A stretch of DNA of 47,323 nt from contig CALGJQ010000002.1 of the NCBI GenBank assembly GCA_937928545.1, positions 1-47,323 of the forward strand. The letters are read 5' to 3'. The notes beneath the pieces are model-generated. The model worked only from the letters and a program-made list of their open reading frames with translations. It had not been told where the DNA came from and did no database searches. The stretch is from an uncultured Verrucomicrobiales bacterium. GTDB lineage: Bacteria > Verrucomicrobiota > Verrucomicrobiia > Verrucomicrobiales > Akkermansiaceae. Below are positions 1 through 9,557 of this stretch, in pieces. Within the stretch, counting starts at the first letter, position 1; every line of letters begins with the position of its first letter. A program made the translations under genes and the position numbers.

Positions 1-342
1 AGGACGGATTCCTCATCGTTGTCGCTCACCCTACGAGATCATTCAGTTTGAGGCGGTTGAGAGTTCCCGATGATCCTTCCCCACCTCCTTCGGTCGCTCA
101 CCCTACGAGATCATTCAGTTTGAGGCGGTATTCCTAATACAGGATCTTTCCCTTCTGGGTGGAAGTCGCTCACCCTACGAGATCATTCAGTTTGAAGCGG
201 GTTTGATTATTGTTCAGGATGTCGCTCCCATTCACGTCGCTCACCCTACGAGATCATTCAGTTTGAGGCGGCCCCCAATCATTCGGCACCTCATCACTAG
301 GCAACCGTCGCTCACCCTACGAGATCATTCAGTTTGAGGCGG
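1..342. CRISPR. CRISPR array (partial, runs off left edge)
   Basis: Five copies of a 36-bp repeat (starting GTCGCTCACC, ending TTTGAGGCGG) lie at 21-56, 93-128, 165-200, 236-271 and 307-342. The four complete spacers are unrelated to each other and are 36, 36, 35 and 35 bp long; bases 1-20 are presumably the end of a fifth spacer. Four repeats are identical; the third has A for G at repeat position 32. Repeat ends can pair imperfectly (CGC-TCA with TGA-g-GGCG), and the variant base is the bulge. Spacers of 35-36 bp are longer than usual for type II arrays and fit type I or III better, but the subtype and the direction cannot be read from this. No cas gene is visible; they would have to be beyond the left edge. 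Confidence 0.95.
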
Positions 343-547
343 CAAGTGATGATCATTCGACGTCTCCGGATGGTAATTGATCACTGCAGTGAAAAGCCAC
401 GGAGGGGCGGCGTCTCGCCGCCCGTCGAGCAGAGGGCGCAACTAGGGGCTGCAAAGTGATGGGGTCGGCGGCGGGACGCACGCCGCTCCTTGCCCGATGG
501 CAAAAAAGATCTTGGCAAGATGATCGGAACAACAACACTCCTTACTA
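343..547. repeat. Intergenic region with two REP-like GC-rich hairpins
   Basis: No credible gene. It holds a perfect hairpin GGGCGGCG-TCT-CGCCGCCC at 405-423 and a second weaker one, GCGGCG (468-473) pairing with CGCCGC (481-486). The same hairpin design recurs at 30294-30310 and 35457-35473, so this is a dispersed palindromic repeat family. The stretch also separates the CRISPR array from the CAP-protein gene and would contain either the CRISPR leader or its trailer, plus the promoter of the downstream gene; I cannot tell which. Confidence 0.6.
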
Positions 548-2521
548 ATGAATCGAATTTTGAACTTCCCTGATCCCGGAAAAAGAAAATTCCTGACCCT
601 GCTCTTACTGGGAGGTCTCGCCACCTTGTCGAGCGTGACCGCGGATGTCACCAAAACTGCGCCCGCGCCCCCCGCTCTGGTGCAGCCAACGCCACCCTCG
701 CTGGAACATAATGGCGAGCCAACCGAACCAGAACCCAGCTTACCCCGCGGAAGGGCAACGCGAGGCAATGCACCGGGAGCGTTGGTCGAAAATGGGGAGA
801 ATGGCGCCGGGGCAGTCGAGGACCACACCGATGCGACCTATGATTTGCTCCAGGACAGTGTCGCAGGACAGGGAGACTTCGCCTTTCATCTGGCAACCCG
901 CTTCGATCACTGGTTCAAGCCAACCGCTTCGGTATCGGTGACGGCCGGCTGTAAATTATTTTTTCAAAGCCGCTTGGGCTGGGCCACTTCCGCTCAAGTG
1001 GCCACCGTGCAAATCTCCACGAATGGAGGTTCGACTTGGGGCAACACGGTGTGGACTCAGGCTGGTGATGGCGGCAGCGGTGAGGGTGGCTTCACACTCA
1101 AAGAAATCAACCTTGATGCCTTCATCGGGCAAAGCATCCAAGTGCGCTTCCTCTACGATTTTAACGGAGGATCAGCCTTTCCCCAGACCGAGGTTGGGGT
1201 CGGCTGGTATGTCGATAATATCCAAATCGGCAGCGCTTTTTCCAAAGAAGAATACACCTCGTTCGGTGAGCCCTCGGATGATGAGCAGCTTTATCTTGAA
1301 TACATTAACCGCGCCCGTGCCAGTGCCACTGCTGAAGCGACCCGCCTCGGCAATGAAAGCGATCCACTCGTGACCAATGCCTATTCAAACTTCAACATTA
1401 CGGCAGCCAACCTCTCAGCTCAGTTTGCTTGGCATGTCAGCAGTGGCTGCATGGAAGAGTTTGCTCAACCACTCTCATTCAATTCTGATCTGCTTCAAAT
1501 GGCAAAATTGCACACCCAAGACTTGTTCGAAAATGCTTTCCAAGGTCATGTTAGCTCGGCCTCTCCTCCGGCTCCTTTCCAAGCCGGTGATACTCTTGGG
1601 CAGCGGCTTGCTCACTTCGGGTATTCGGCAGGCGCTGGTGAGAACGTCTATTCCTACTCAAAATCTGTTGCTCATGGGCATGCCGGTTTTGATGTCGACT
1701 GGGGAAGTACCACCAACACCGACTCGGCTTGTTACAATGCCAGTTTCGCAGGACAAGGGATGCAGAACCCTCCCGGTCACCGACTCTCGATTCACAACGC
1801 TGACTTCCGCGAAGTCGGGATCGGAGTGATCAATGGCTCTAATGGTGGGGTCGGCCCTCAGTTGGTGACCCAAAACTTTGGCACGGGCGGTAGTACCGTG
1901 ATCACCGGAGTCGTTTACCAAGACCTCAACAGCAACAACTTTTACGACCCCGGCGAAGGCCTCAGCGGGGTGCGAGTTGAAACTCCAGATTCCGCTTTTT
2001 ATAGCATCACTTCGGCCTCCGGTGGCTACGCCATCCCAGTCGATAGTAATGGCACTCATCCCGTGACTTTCTCTGGCGGCGGTGTCCCGACTTCGACTGC
2101 GAATGCTGTCGTCGCCGACGGTAACAATACCAAGCTCGACTACCTCCCAACTGCCCAAAATGAAGACTACGCAACTTGGGCAAGCGCACTGGGAGTGACG
2201 GGCGGGGAAAGCGGTGACCACGATAACGACGGCGTTTTAAATCTGATCGAATACGCCTTAGAGGGTTTTGATCCTTTGGTGCCCGACGCTCACCGCCTTC
2301 CAAAATTGGTCGATACTGGGAGCAGCATGACCTTCACCCTTTCCAAGAATACTGACGCAAGCGGCCTCAGCTACACGGTCGAAACTTCTACCAACCTCAC
2401 AAGTTGGAACAGCACTGGCTACACCGTGCTCAGCGATACCGCAGAAAGCCTTGAGATCAGCATCACCCCATCGGCCGCGACAGCTCTCTTCGTGCGAGCT
2501 TCAATCGAGCAAGCACCTTAG
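548..2521 (+). CDS. Secreted CAP-domain protein with C-terminal dockerin-like repeat
   Basis: 657 residues with an N-terminal signal peptide (hydrophobic stretch at about 15-30). A low-complexity Pro/Glu linker (about 37-95) is followed by a beta-rich module (about 105-230, ending GWYVDNIQIG) like the MAM/jelly-roll modules of secreted verrucomicrobial proteins. A CAP (SCP/PR-1) domain is at about 245-447, with HTQDLFEN, GENVYSY and a late GHR. After that comes an SdrD-B/Cna-B-like beta domain (about 452-530, DLNSNNFYDPGEG). A calcium-loop segment DHDNDGVLNLIEY is at 557-569 and a C-terminal beta segment finishes it. The function of bacterial CAP proteins is mostly unknown; an extracellular or surface role is inferred. 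No Shine-Dalgarno sequence is seen before the ATG. The stop lies 10 bp from the convergent guaA stop. Confidence 0.85.
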   Translation: MNRILNFPDPGKRKFLTLLLLGGLATLSSVTADVTKTAPAPPALVQPTPPSLEHNGEPTEPEPSLPRGRATRGNAPGALVENGENGAGAVEDHTDATYDLLQDSVAGQGDFAFHLATRFDHWFKPTASVSVTAGCKLFFQSRLGWATSAQVATVQISTNGGSTWGNTVWTQAGDGGSGEGGFTLKEINLDAFIGQSIQVRFLYDFNGGSAFPQTEVGVGWYVDNIQIGSAFSKEEYTSFGEPSDDEQLYLEYINRARASATAEATRLGNESDPLVTNAYSNFNITAANLSAQFAWHVSSGCMEEFAQPLSFNSDLLQMAKLHTQDLFENAFQGHVSSASPPAPFQAGDTLGQRLAHFGYSAGAGENVYSYSKSVAHGHAGFDVDWGSTTNTDSACYNASFAGQGMQNPPGHRLSIHNADFREVGIGVINGSNGGVGPQLVTQNFGTGGSTVITGVVYQDLNSNNFYDPGEGLSGVRVETPDSAFYSITSASGGYAIPVDSNGTHPVTFSGGGVPTSTANAVVADGNNTKLDYLPTAQNEDYATWASALGVTGGESGDHDNDGVLNLIEYALEGFDPLVPDAHRLPKLVDTGSSMTFTLSKNTDASGLSYTVETSTNLTSWNSTGYTVLSDTAESLEISITPSAATALFVRASIEQAP

Positions 2522-2531
2522 AGAAAGCAAT

Positions 2532-4055
2532 CTACTCCCACTCAATACTCGCGGGAGGCTTGGTCGAGATATCGTAAAGCACGCGATTGATTCCGCTCAC
2601 TTCATTGAGAATATCCTGACTCGCTTCGCGAAGAAGTTGTGCAGGCAAGTCAACCCACTCCGCGGTCATGGCATCTTCGGAAATGACAGCGCGGAGATTG
2701 GTGGCCCATTCGTAGCTTCTTTCGTCGCCCTTTACGCCCACCGTCTTGACTGGGATTAAGCCAGCATAGGCTTGCCAAACCTTATCATACCAACCGTGCT
2801 CCTTGAGTTTCCCGATGAAAATCGCATCGCACTCACGAATAATATCAAGCCGCTCACGGTCGACTGCTCCGGGGCAGCGAACCGAAAGACCGGGCCCGGG
2901 GAAAGGGTGTCGACCCAAAATATCAGGAGCAATGTTAAGAGAAGCTCCGAGCTCACGGACTTCGTCTTTGAAAAGTTCAGCTAAGGGCTCGAGGACTTTC
3001 CCTTCCGCTTGGAGTTCTAAAATTTTCGGCACCCGATTGTGGTGCGTCTTAATGACCGAGGCCTTGGACTTAGCGTTCGAGGCACTTTCGATGACATCGG
3101 GATACAGCGTTCCTTGCGCCAGCATTTCGGCATCACCCACGCTATCCCAGAAGACTTTGATAAAGAGGTTCCCGATGATCTTTCGCTTTTCCTCGGGATC
3201 TTCCTTCCCCGCCAAGGCGTCGAGGAATTCGTCCGAAGCATCGACCGTTTCGATCGCCACGCCCATGCGCTTGAAATTTTTCTGAACCTCAACGGCCTCA
3301 TCTTTCCGAAGCAAACCGTTATCGACAAAAATCGCGCGAACATTCACCCCGGCCTCTTTGAGTAGGACCGCAAGAACGGTGCTATCGACTCCCCCGCTCA
3401 CTCCACAGACCACTTGCTTTTCACCCACGCGCTCACGAATCCCTTCGATCATCTCACGTTTAAAGTCCTCGATATGGAAGGGCTGAAGTTCCTTTGCCTG
3501 CCGGAGGAAATTTTTAAGAATGCGCAATCCCTCGTGCGAATGAGTCACCTCAGGGTGGAATTGGATTCCATAAAAACCACCGGGCCAGCGGAGACTCACG
3601 GGAGTCCCGTGCTGATTTGTGGCAATCACTTCTGCTTCCGCATGAAGATCCTGAACCGTATCAGAATGACTCATCCAGACCTGTGACTCCGCAGAAACCC
3701 CTTCGTAGAGGTCATTAAGACAGCTTGGCTTCAGAGCCGCGGGACCATACTCGCGCTTATTGCTCGCTTTGACCGATCCGCCAAACTTGATGTTGAGCAA
3801 CTGCATCCCGTAACACACCCCGAGAACAGGCACGCCAAAGGATTTTAATTTCTCGAAATCAATATCTGGAGCATCCGGCTCACTCGTGCTTTTCGGACCT
3901 CCTGAAAGAATGATCGCACCAGGCTGACCAGCCTCGCCAATCTCTTCCGGTGAATAGAGCTTCGCAAAGAAGCCCAGTTCACGGACGCGCCGCACGATGA
4001 GCTGAGTGTATTGGGAGCCGAAATCGAAAACGGCGACATGTTGTGTCTCTTGCAT
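2532..4055 (-). CDS. guaA: GMP synthase (glutamine-hydrolysing)
   Basis: 507 residues, normal length. It converts XMP to GMP using ATP and ammonia from glutamine, in the cytoplasm. The N-terminal class-I glutamine amidotransferase domain has the nucleophile in GVCYGMQLL and the catalytic His-Glu in FHPEVTHS. The ATP-pyrophosphatase domain has the P-loop SGGVDSTV, and the protein ends in the dimerisation domain with the typical tail PPASIEWE. It lies 12 bp downstream of guaB on the same strand, so the two consecutive steps from IMP to GMP are encoded as a guaBA operon. Nothing unusual. Confidence 0.98.
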   Translation of the reverse strand: MQETQHVAVFDFGSQYTQLIVRRVRELGFFAKLYSPEEIGEAGQPGAIILSGGPKSTSEPDAPDIDFEKLKSFGVPVLGVCYGMQLLNIKFGGSVKASNKREYGPAALKPSCLNDLYEGVSAESQVWMSHSDTVQDLHAEAEVIATNQHGTPVSLRWPGGFYGIQFHPEVTHSHEGLRILKNFLRQAKELQPFHIEDFKREMIEGIRERVGEKQVVCGVSGGVDSTVLAVLLKEAGVNVRAIFVDNGLLRKDEAVEVQKNFKRMGVAIETVDASDEFLDALAGKEDPEEKRKIIGNLFIKVFWDSVGDAEMLAQGTLYPDVIESASNAKSKASVIKTHHNRVPKILELQAEGKVLEPLAELFKDEVRELGASLNIAPDILGRHPFPGPGLSVRCPGAVDRERLDIIRECDAIFIGKLKEHGWYDKVWQAYAGLIPVKTVGVKGDERSYEWATNLRAVISEDAMTAEWVDLPAQLLREASQDILNEVSGINRVLYDISTKPPASIEWE

Positions 4056-4067
4056 CTTAGGAAAAGC

Positions 4068-5522
4068 TTACGAAGCAGGTTGGTAGTTGGTTGGCTCCTC
4101 AGTGATGGTGACATCATGAGCGTGGCTTTCACGAAGTCCACCCGGCGTGATGCGGACGAACTCGGCTTTCTCACGGAGCTCCGCAAGATCACGCGCCCCG
4201 ACGTATCCCATGCCCGACTTCAAGCCGCCAATCAGTTGGAAAACGACATCCGCCAAAGGACCTTTGTAAGGAACCCGACCTTCCACACCTTCTGCGACGA
4301 GCTTGCCGCTGGAGTTTTGGCCATAGCGATCACCTGCCCCTTTGCGCATCGCTCCGATGGAACCCATGCCACGATAGGTCTTGAAACGACGACCTTGAGA
4401 ATGAACCGTCTGGCCGGGACTTTCACGCGTGCCTGCCAAAAGCGAACCGAGCATCACGAGATCAGCACCAGCCGCGAGAGCTTTAGTGATGTCGCCAGAG
4501 TAGCGGATGCCCCCGTCGGCAATCACTTTCACGCCGAGCTCATGAGCAGCGTCACAGACATTTTGAACTGCCGTGAATTGCGGCATTCCCACTCCAGAAA
4601 TAACACGAGTGGTGCAAATTGAACCGGGACCAACGCCCACCTTGAGGCAACTCGCACCCGCCTTGATGAGATCCTTCGCCCCTTGAGCGGTCACGACGTT
4701 ACCAGCGATGACCGGAACATCTCCGAGTCCGCGCAAGGTTTCGATAACCTCCATGACACGGGTGGTGTGGCCCGTCGCGGCATCGATGAAGAGCGCATCA
4801 GCGCCGGCATCGATCAGTGCTTTCGCTCTCTCTAAAAATTCGGGTCCAGGCCCAACGGCTGCGCCACAACGAAGCTGACCATTCGGATCCTTTGCCGCGC
4901 TCGTGAAGGTGATTCGCTTTTCAATATCAGCCCCCGTAATCAACCCTGCGAGAATTCCATTCCCATCAACGAGGGGAAGTTTCTCGATTCGGTTTTTATA
5001 AAGAATCTGCCGAGCCGCCCGCTGATCCATATCAGCCGGTGCCGTATGAAGACGATCAATTGGAGTCATGACGTCTTCGACCAAAGCATCTTCGCTAGGA
5101 ATGTGGCGCAGATCACGCCCCGTCACCATCCCCTCAAGACGGCCACTTTCATCGACCACCGGGAATCCTGAAAATCCCTCGCGAGCCATAATCTCACGAA
5201 CCTGAGCAACCGTATATTTCCTCCGAACCGTGAGGGGCTCTTGAATAACGGCATTCTCCGAGCGCTTCACCTTCGCAACCATCGAAGCCTGCTCATCGAT
5301 GGGGCATGCCCGGTGAATCACCGCAATGCCACCTTCTCGGGCCAGAGCAATCGCAAGCTCGGTTTCCGAGACCGTATCCATCGCCGCCGAGACCACGGGG
5401 ATATTGAGAGGAATGCCCTCACAAAGTTCCGTGCTGACATTCGATTCAGATGGGAGCATATCGCTCAAACTGGGCGTCAAAAGGACGTCATCAAAAGAAA
5501 GGGCCAAAGAAGGTTCCGCCAT
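4068..5522 (-). CDS. guaB: IMP dehydrogenase
   Basis: 484 residues from the ATG at 5522 ([15 protein letters not shown]). The frame stays open 16 codons further upstream, but that extension is not similar to the family and runs toward the terminator at 5574-5614. It oxidises IMP to XMP with NAD+, the rate-limiting step of guanine nucleotide synthesis. Visible features are the N-terminal FDDVLL motif, an inserted pair of CBS domains (about residues 90-210), the catalytic-cysteine loop [19 protein letters not shown] and the flap around GMGSIGAM. It is the first gene of the guaBA pair and must have its own promoter, since the upstream unit ends in a terminator. Confidence 0.97.
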   Translation of the reverse strand: MAEPSLALSFDDVLLTPSLSDMLPSESNVSTELCEGIPLNIPVVSAAMDTVSETELAIALAREGGIAVIHRACPIDEQASMVAKVKRSENAVIQEPLTVRRKYTVAQVREIMAREGFSGFPVVDESGRLEGMVTGRDLRHIPSEDALVEDVMTPIDRLHTAPADMDQRAARQILYKNRIEKLPLVDGNGILAGLITGADIEKRITFTSAAKDPNGQLRCGAAVGPGPEFLERAKALIDAGADALFIDAATGHTTRVMEVIETLRGLGDVPVIAGNVVTAQGAKDLIKAGASCLKVGVGPGSICTTRVISGVGMPQFTAVQNVCDAAHELGVKVIADGGIRYSGDITKALAAGADLVMLGSLLAGTRESPGQTVHSQGRRFKTYRGMGSIGAMRKGAGDRYGQNSSGKLVAEGVEGRVPYKGPLADVVFQLIGGLKSGMGYVGARDLAELREKAEFVRITPGGLRESHAHDVTITEEPTNYQPAS

Positions 5523-5573
5523 AGACGAATCAAGGGAATTCGAGGACCGAAAGCAAGCGTGATTCCTCATTCA

Positions 5574-5614
5574 TCCAAAAAAACAAGCCCTTGAGAGCAA
5601 ATCCCAAGGGCTTG
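5574..5614 (-). terminator. Rho-independent terminator downstream of the glutaredoxin gene
   Basis: On the minus strand a perfect 10-bp stem (CAAGCCCTTG, 5605-5614, with CAAGGGCTTG, 5584-5593) and an 11-nt loop are followed directly by a run of seven T. It lies between the glutaredoxin stop (5642) and the guaB start (5522), so it ends the oxoprolinase-glutaredoxin transcript before guaBA. This is the clearest intrinsic terminator in the window. Confidence 0.9.
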
Positions 5615-5641
5615 TGTGAAATTTCTATTCAGAAAGCCTCA

Positions 5642-6019
5642 CTAGTCGAGGAAGACAATCTTACCCGGCTCACCCTTTGCCGCGGCTTCGGCCTGAACCT
5701 GTTTCTCATGTTGCTCAGGAGAGCAGGAAGAATCGATGGGGGCATCAGGCGCTTCTTCGCTCGCTGCGACGAGGCCCTTCTCGAGGAGGTAAGCTTCAAC
5801 TTCTTCACCCGAAACATCAGGGAGCATCTCACCATTCACCTCAACACAGGGGCTGAGTGGTTGGCCGGTCTTTTGCTCCATTTCCCACCGAAAAGCAGGG
5901 TTCTTGATAATGTCCTTCTCTTCGAACTCGAGGTCATACTTCCGCATGATCGCACGGACTCCTTCACTCCAGCCGCAGAAGGTTTTGAGATAGGTCGTAA
6001 TTTGAGGTTTGTCGCTCAT
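5642..6019 (-). CDS. Glutaredoxin-like protein, CxxS type
   Basis: 125 residues from the ATG at 6019 (MSDKPQITTYL). The frame is open 16 codons further upstream, but that stretch overlaps the preceding gene. The thioredoxin fold is recognisable: strand ITTYL, active site CGWS (monothiol-type), the FEEKDI strand, a cis-Pro-like region LSPCVEVNGE and the end of the Grx domain at EVEAYLLEKG. A tail of about 40 residues with a further cysteine (DSSC) follows. It probably reduces or binds a thiol or glutathione mixed disulfide. It follows the oxoprolinase-like gene by 7 bp and shares its terminator. Since 5-oxoproline is a glutathione-cycle metabolite, a joint role in glutathione or thiol metabolism is attractive but unproven. 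Confidence 0.85.
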   Translation of the reverse strand: MSDKPQITTYLKTFCGWSEGVRAIMRKYDLEFEEKDIIKNPAFRWEMEQKTGQPLSPCVEVNGEMLPDVSGEEVEAYLLEKGLVAASEEAPDAPIDSSCSPEQHEKQVQAEAAAKGEPGKIVFLD

Positions 6020-6026
6020 GGGGGGA

Positions 6027-9000
6027 TTATAGCGCGCCCTTGTCGTCTTGCAACCACGCACCACCACCGGGGGTCTCGATGCGAATCCTCTCTCCCGGCC
6101 TCACCAGAACCGTCGCAATCCCCGCTAAATCCTGCCACTGCCCATCGCGATAAAGCTGATTTCGTCCGGCGGCCCCATTCGGTCGAGGCCCCACCTCTCT
6201 TCGCTGAGTCAAAAGCGACACCGTCGTTTCTTCCAAAAACTCAATTTCACGAACCAGACCATCTCCCCCGTTCCAAGCTCCCTTCCCTCCTGATCCCTGA
6301 CGGATCCCAAACTCGCGCACTCTCACCGGGAAGCGTTCTTCGAGAATCTCAACATCGGTAATCGCGGTGTTGCTCATGTGCACGTGGCAACCACTGCGCC
6401 CGTGCCAACTTGGCCCCGCACCCGCACCGCCCCCAATCGTTTCATAGAAGCCAAAGCGTTCATTCCCGAAGAGAAAATTATTCATCGTCCCCTGTCCATT
6501 CGCTTGGAGGGCAAGAGCCTCGAGAAGAACATCCACAAGCCTCTGGCTCGTTTCGACATTTCCACCCACCACCGCTGGGCAAGTTTCAGGATCACTCGTG
6601 AGCGGTGGATTTAAAATTCCGTCTTCACAAACGATTTCAACATGCTCGAGAAGGCCTTCATTGAGCGGCAAATCGACCCCCACCCAAAGGCGTAGGGCAT
6701 AGAGAACGGCGCTCCGAACAATGGCGGGGGTGGCGTTCAAATTCCCCGGATGAACCGCCGCGGAACCCGTAAAATCGACCCGTAACTTTCCGGAAACAGA
6801 AAGCTTCACCTGAATCACCGAGCCATCATCAAGACAATCACTCGCCTCACAGGGAGCCAAACTCGCAAGCGAACTTTCAAGCAGATCTGCTGAACGTTCA
6901 TAGAGCGCCTTCATTTGAGACCTGACACTTGCAGCCGAAGACTGCTCAACAAGAACCAGAAAAGAACGAACGCCATGTCGATTCGAAATCACCTGCGCTT
7001 TCAAATCAGCTTGGTTGTCTCCGGGAGAACGGGAGTCCTTAAAAAAATCAGGGCCAATGTCTTCGTATCGCGTTGGCTCGATCACGATCCCTTCCTCCGC
7101 AAGGCAGCGACCATCCGGAGGCATCGACCCCGGCGTCTTACCGCCGATCTCCGCGTGATGAGCTCGATTCGCCACAAAAGCAATGAGCTCCCCATCCACA
7201 AAAACCGGGCTGATCACCGTCACATCGGGAAGGTGCGATCCCCCAAAGGCCGGATGATTCACCACCACCGCATCTCCATCCTGCCAAATATGCCCCTCTG
7301 AAACACGCCGCACGCAGAGCCCCAGCGCACCAAGGTGAACCGGAATATGAGGAGCATTCACCACCAAACGCCCTTTGGCATCAAGAAGAGCACAGGAGTA
7401 ATCGAGCCGCTCCTTGATATTGGTTGAGAGTGCAGTCCGGCGCAGCAATTCACCCATTTCCTCGACCACTCCTTCAAAGCGACGGCGGAAAAGCTCTGCT
7501 TCCACAACCGCGGGCTTACGCTCTTCCACAACTCGTTCGCCCTCCCAATCCAGACGAATCGAGCCACGTGATCCATGATGAAGACGCCAACCTCTTTCCA
7601 AAAGAAGAGTGGAAAACCCATCTTGCTCAATCCGATCGTTCTCCACGAACTCCCCAAGCTCAAAAGTCTCTTCGTCCAAAATTGCCGCTCGCCCGAGCAA
7701 TTCGATCCGCAGTGCCACCCACTCAATTTCACGATCCACAGGACGAGCATCACCATAGAGATGACGGTAGCGTTTTTCAAAAGCCTCTCGTAACTCTGAC
7801 TCGGACGTTTCCGCCCCAGTCTCGATCTCAATCGTCGAGTCTTGCCCGGTCAATCTCATCTCAAAGAGACAGCGATGAATCCCTCGCCCTTCCCCCAGTT
7901 CTGCAATCTCTTCAGCGACCGAATCATCGAGAGGCTTCAAGATCTGCCTGACTCGCAACTCTCGATCCCCTGCTTGATGCAGCCCCCAAGCACTGAGTAG
8001 CCCCGCATCAGCGGGAATGAGAATCCTCTTCATCCCAAGTTCTTGCGCCAACGAGCAAGCGTGCTGAGGCCCCGCTCCTCCAAAAGCGACCAAAGCGTGA
8101 TCACAACAATCATATCCTTCACGCGTCGAGACTTGCCGCAAGGCATCCGCCATATGTTCGATCGCGATTTTACGCAGGCCTCGGAGAAGTTCACCTTGAT
8201 CGACCTCAGCTCCAATCTTTTCCGCTAACTCTGCGAGACAAACTTCGGAGGCCTTTCGATCAAGCGGAATATCGGCGCGAGCCTCATCCATATAACCCAG
8301 AAGAAGATTCACATCGGTCACCGTTAAGGGTCCGCCACAACCATAACAAGCCGGTCCGGGATCGCTTCCCGCGCTCTCTGGCCCGACTTCCAGCCCGCCA
8401 TTTCTCCACTGACAGATCGAGCCACCGCCGGCCGCCACCGTTTCAATTTTCACCGCTGGAGCAAGAACCTTCACGGGCCCAATCTCCTGCTCATAACGAT
8501 AGCTCGGCTCACCAGAAATCCGCGCCACATCGGTGCTCGTCCCTCCCATATCGAAGGTCAGGACTTGCGGCAGCTTTGCGGCCTGAGCGAGAGCAGCCGC
8601 GCCCGCGATTCCACCCGCTGGCCCGCTCAAGAGACTATCAATGGGACGAAAGTCCTCCGCCTTTTTTAACTGCCCCGCACTCGTCATCAGCGCTAGAGGA
8701 ATCCCGGGAAGCGAGTCATTCAACCCCCTCAAAAAATCACCCATTACGGGAGTAAGATAAGCATTGGCCACCGCCGTCTCCATCCGCGGCCAAAGACGAA
8801 TCACCGGAGCACATTCATGCGAAACACTCAGAGACTCAAATCCTCGAGCTCGCAGAACTTCCGCGACTCGCTGCTCATGTGCAGGCGCGCAGTCGGCATT
8901 CACCATCGCAATCGCAACAGCCTCCCCCGCCTCGACCTCATTCAAAACAGATTCATCCAAGGGCTCCAACTCCTGACCATCCCGATCAAGACGACCGGAA

Positions 9001-9548
9001 ATGCCAACGACTTTCCGAGTGACTGGGACTGCAATATTTGGAGCAAGTTCAAACAAATCAGGACGACGCTGGTCTCGCACTTCCAAGAGAGTTTCAAAAC
9101 CCTCCGAAGTATAGAGATCAACTGGAGTTCCCTTTCCTTCCAAAAGAGCATTGGTCCCCCGCGTGGTGGCAACTCGCAGTTCACAATCTGGGAAACTCTG
9201 ACCGACGGCGGTGCCCGTCAGGATTCTCGCAGCGACGACCGGAGCGTCTTCACCACTTGAAATCTCCACCACTTGGCCGAGAGAGAAATCGCCAGAGACT
9301 TTGACCCGCCCTTCGCTCGGAACAGATTCTTCAATAGAAATTCCTTCTAACAAAAAGCCTTCCAAGCCAGAAGGGTGAATTGAAAGCGGACGATCAAGAG
9401 TCAGCCACGCCCCATCGATCCGAACAATCGAAGTACGAAGTTTCCCGGAGGAGAGAACCTTGCATCGAATCAATTCTTGCTCCGGAGTGATGGCCCAGCC
9501 ATCCGTAAAAGTTCCGCCGACATCAATGCGAATCTGCCACGGAGCCAT
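6027..9548 (-). CDS. 5-oxoprolinase / hydantoinase A-B fusion
   Basis: 1173 residues, the length of fused eukaryotic-type 5-oxoprolinases. The N-terminal half is HyuA-like: RIDVGGTFTDGW at the start, the phosphate-binding motif GGTSTD and GGGSICQW. The C-terminal half, from about residue 660, is HyuB-like (FRRRFEGVVEEMGELLRRTA, NAPHIPVHLGALG, NHPAFGGSHLPD). ATP-dependent opening of 5-oxo-L-proline to glutamate is the family reaction; hydantoin substrates are an alternative, because A/B fusions are not always specific. The start ATG is well placed. The glutaredoxin-like gene follows in the same unit, and the MglA-like gene ends 9 bp upstream. Confidence 0.9.
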   Translation of the reverse strand: MAPWQIRIDVGGTFTDGWAITPEQELIRCKVLSSGKLRTSIVRIDGAWLTLDRPLSIHPSGLEGFLLEGISIEESVPSEGRVKVSGDFSLGQVVEISSGEDAPVVAARILTGTAVGQSFPDCELRVATTRGTNALLEGKGTPVDLYTSEGFETLLEVRDQRRPDLFELAPNIAVPVTRKVVGISGRLDRDGQELEPLDESVLNEVEAGEAVAIAMVNADCAPAHEQRVAEVLRARGFESLSVSHECAPVIRLWPRMETAVANAYLTPVMGDFLRGLNDSLPGIPLALMTSAGQLKKAEDFRPIDSLLSGPAGGIAGAAALAQAAKLPQVLTFDMGGTSTDVARISGEPSYRYEQEIGPVKVLAPAVKIETVAAGGGSICQWRNGGLEVGPESAGSDPGPACYGCGGPLTVTDVNLLLGYMDEARADIPLDRKASEVCLAELAEKIGAEVDQGELLRGLRKIAIEHMADALRQVSTREGYDCCDHALVAFGGAGPQHACSLAQELGMKRILIPADAGLLSAWGLHQAGDRELRVRQILKPLDDSVAEEIAELGEGRGIHRCLFEMRLTGQDSTIEIETGAETSESELREAFEKRYRHLYGDARPVDREIEWVALRIELLGRAAILDEETFELGEFVENDRIEQDGFSTLLLERGWRLHHGSRGSIRLDWEGERVVEERKPAVVEAELFRRRFEGVVEEMGELLRRTALSTNIKERLDYSCALLDAKGRLVVNAPHIPVHLGALGLCVRRVSEGHIWQDGDAVVVNHPAFGGSHLPDVTVISPVFVDGELIAFVANRAHHAEIGGKTPGSMPPDGRCLAEEGIVIEPTRYEDIGPDFFKDSRSPGDNQADLKAQVISNRHGVRSFLVLVEQSSAASVRSQMKALYERSADLLESSLASLAPCEASDCLDDGSVIQVKLSVSGKLRVDFTGSAAVHPGNLNATPAIVRSAVLYALRLWVGVDLPLNEGLLEHVEIVCEDGILNPPLTSDPETCPAVVGGNVETSQRLVDVLLEALALQANGQGTMNNFLFGNERFGFYETIGGGAGAGPSWHGRSGCHVHMSNTAITDVEILEERFPVRVREFGIRQGSGGKGAWNGGDGLVREIEFLEETTVSLLTQRREVGPRPNGAAGRNQLYRDGQWQDLAGIATVLVRPGERIRIETPGGGAWLQDDKGAL

Positions 9549-9557
9549 GACACAAAG

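Noticed and set aside
221..230. Sequence GTCGCTCCCA inside spacer 3 resembling the start of a CRISPR repeat.
   Set aside because: Only the first seven bases are identical and nothing of the remaining repeat follows; spacing also does not fit.
509..521. Small hairpin ATCTT-GGC-AAGAT before the CAP-protein gene as a riboswitch or terminator.
   Set aside because: A 5-bp stem without further conserved features or T-tract is not enough evidence.
3168..3184. Match of spacer 1 of the CRISPR array (GTTCCCGATGATC, then one mismatch and TTC) to guaA, suggesting a self-targeting spacer.
   Set aside because: Only 13 contiguous bases of a 36-bp spacer match; a match of this length is plausible by chance in a 47-kb window read on both strands.
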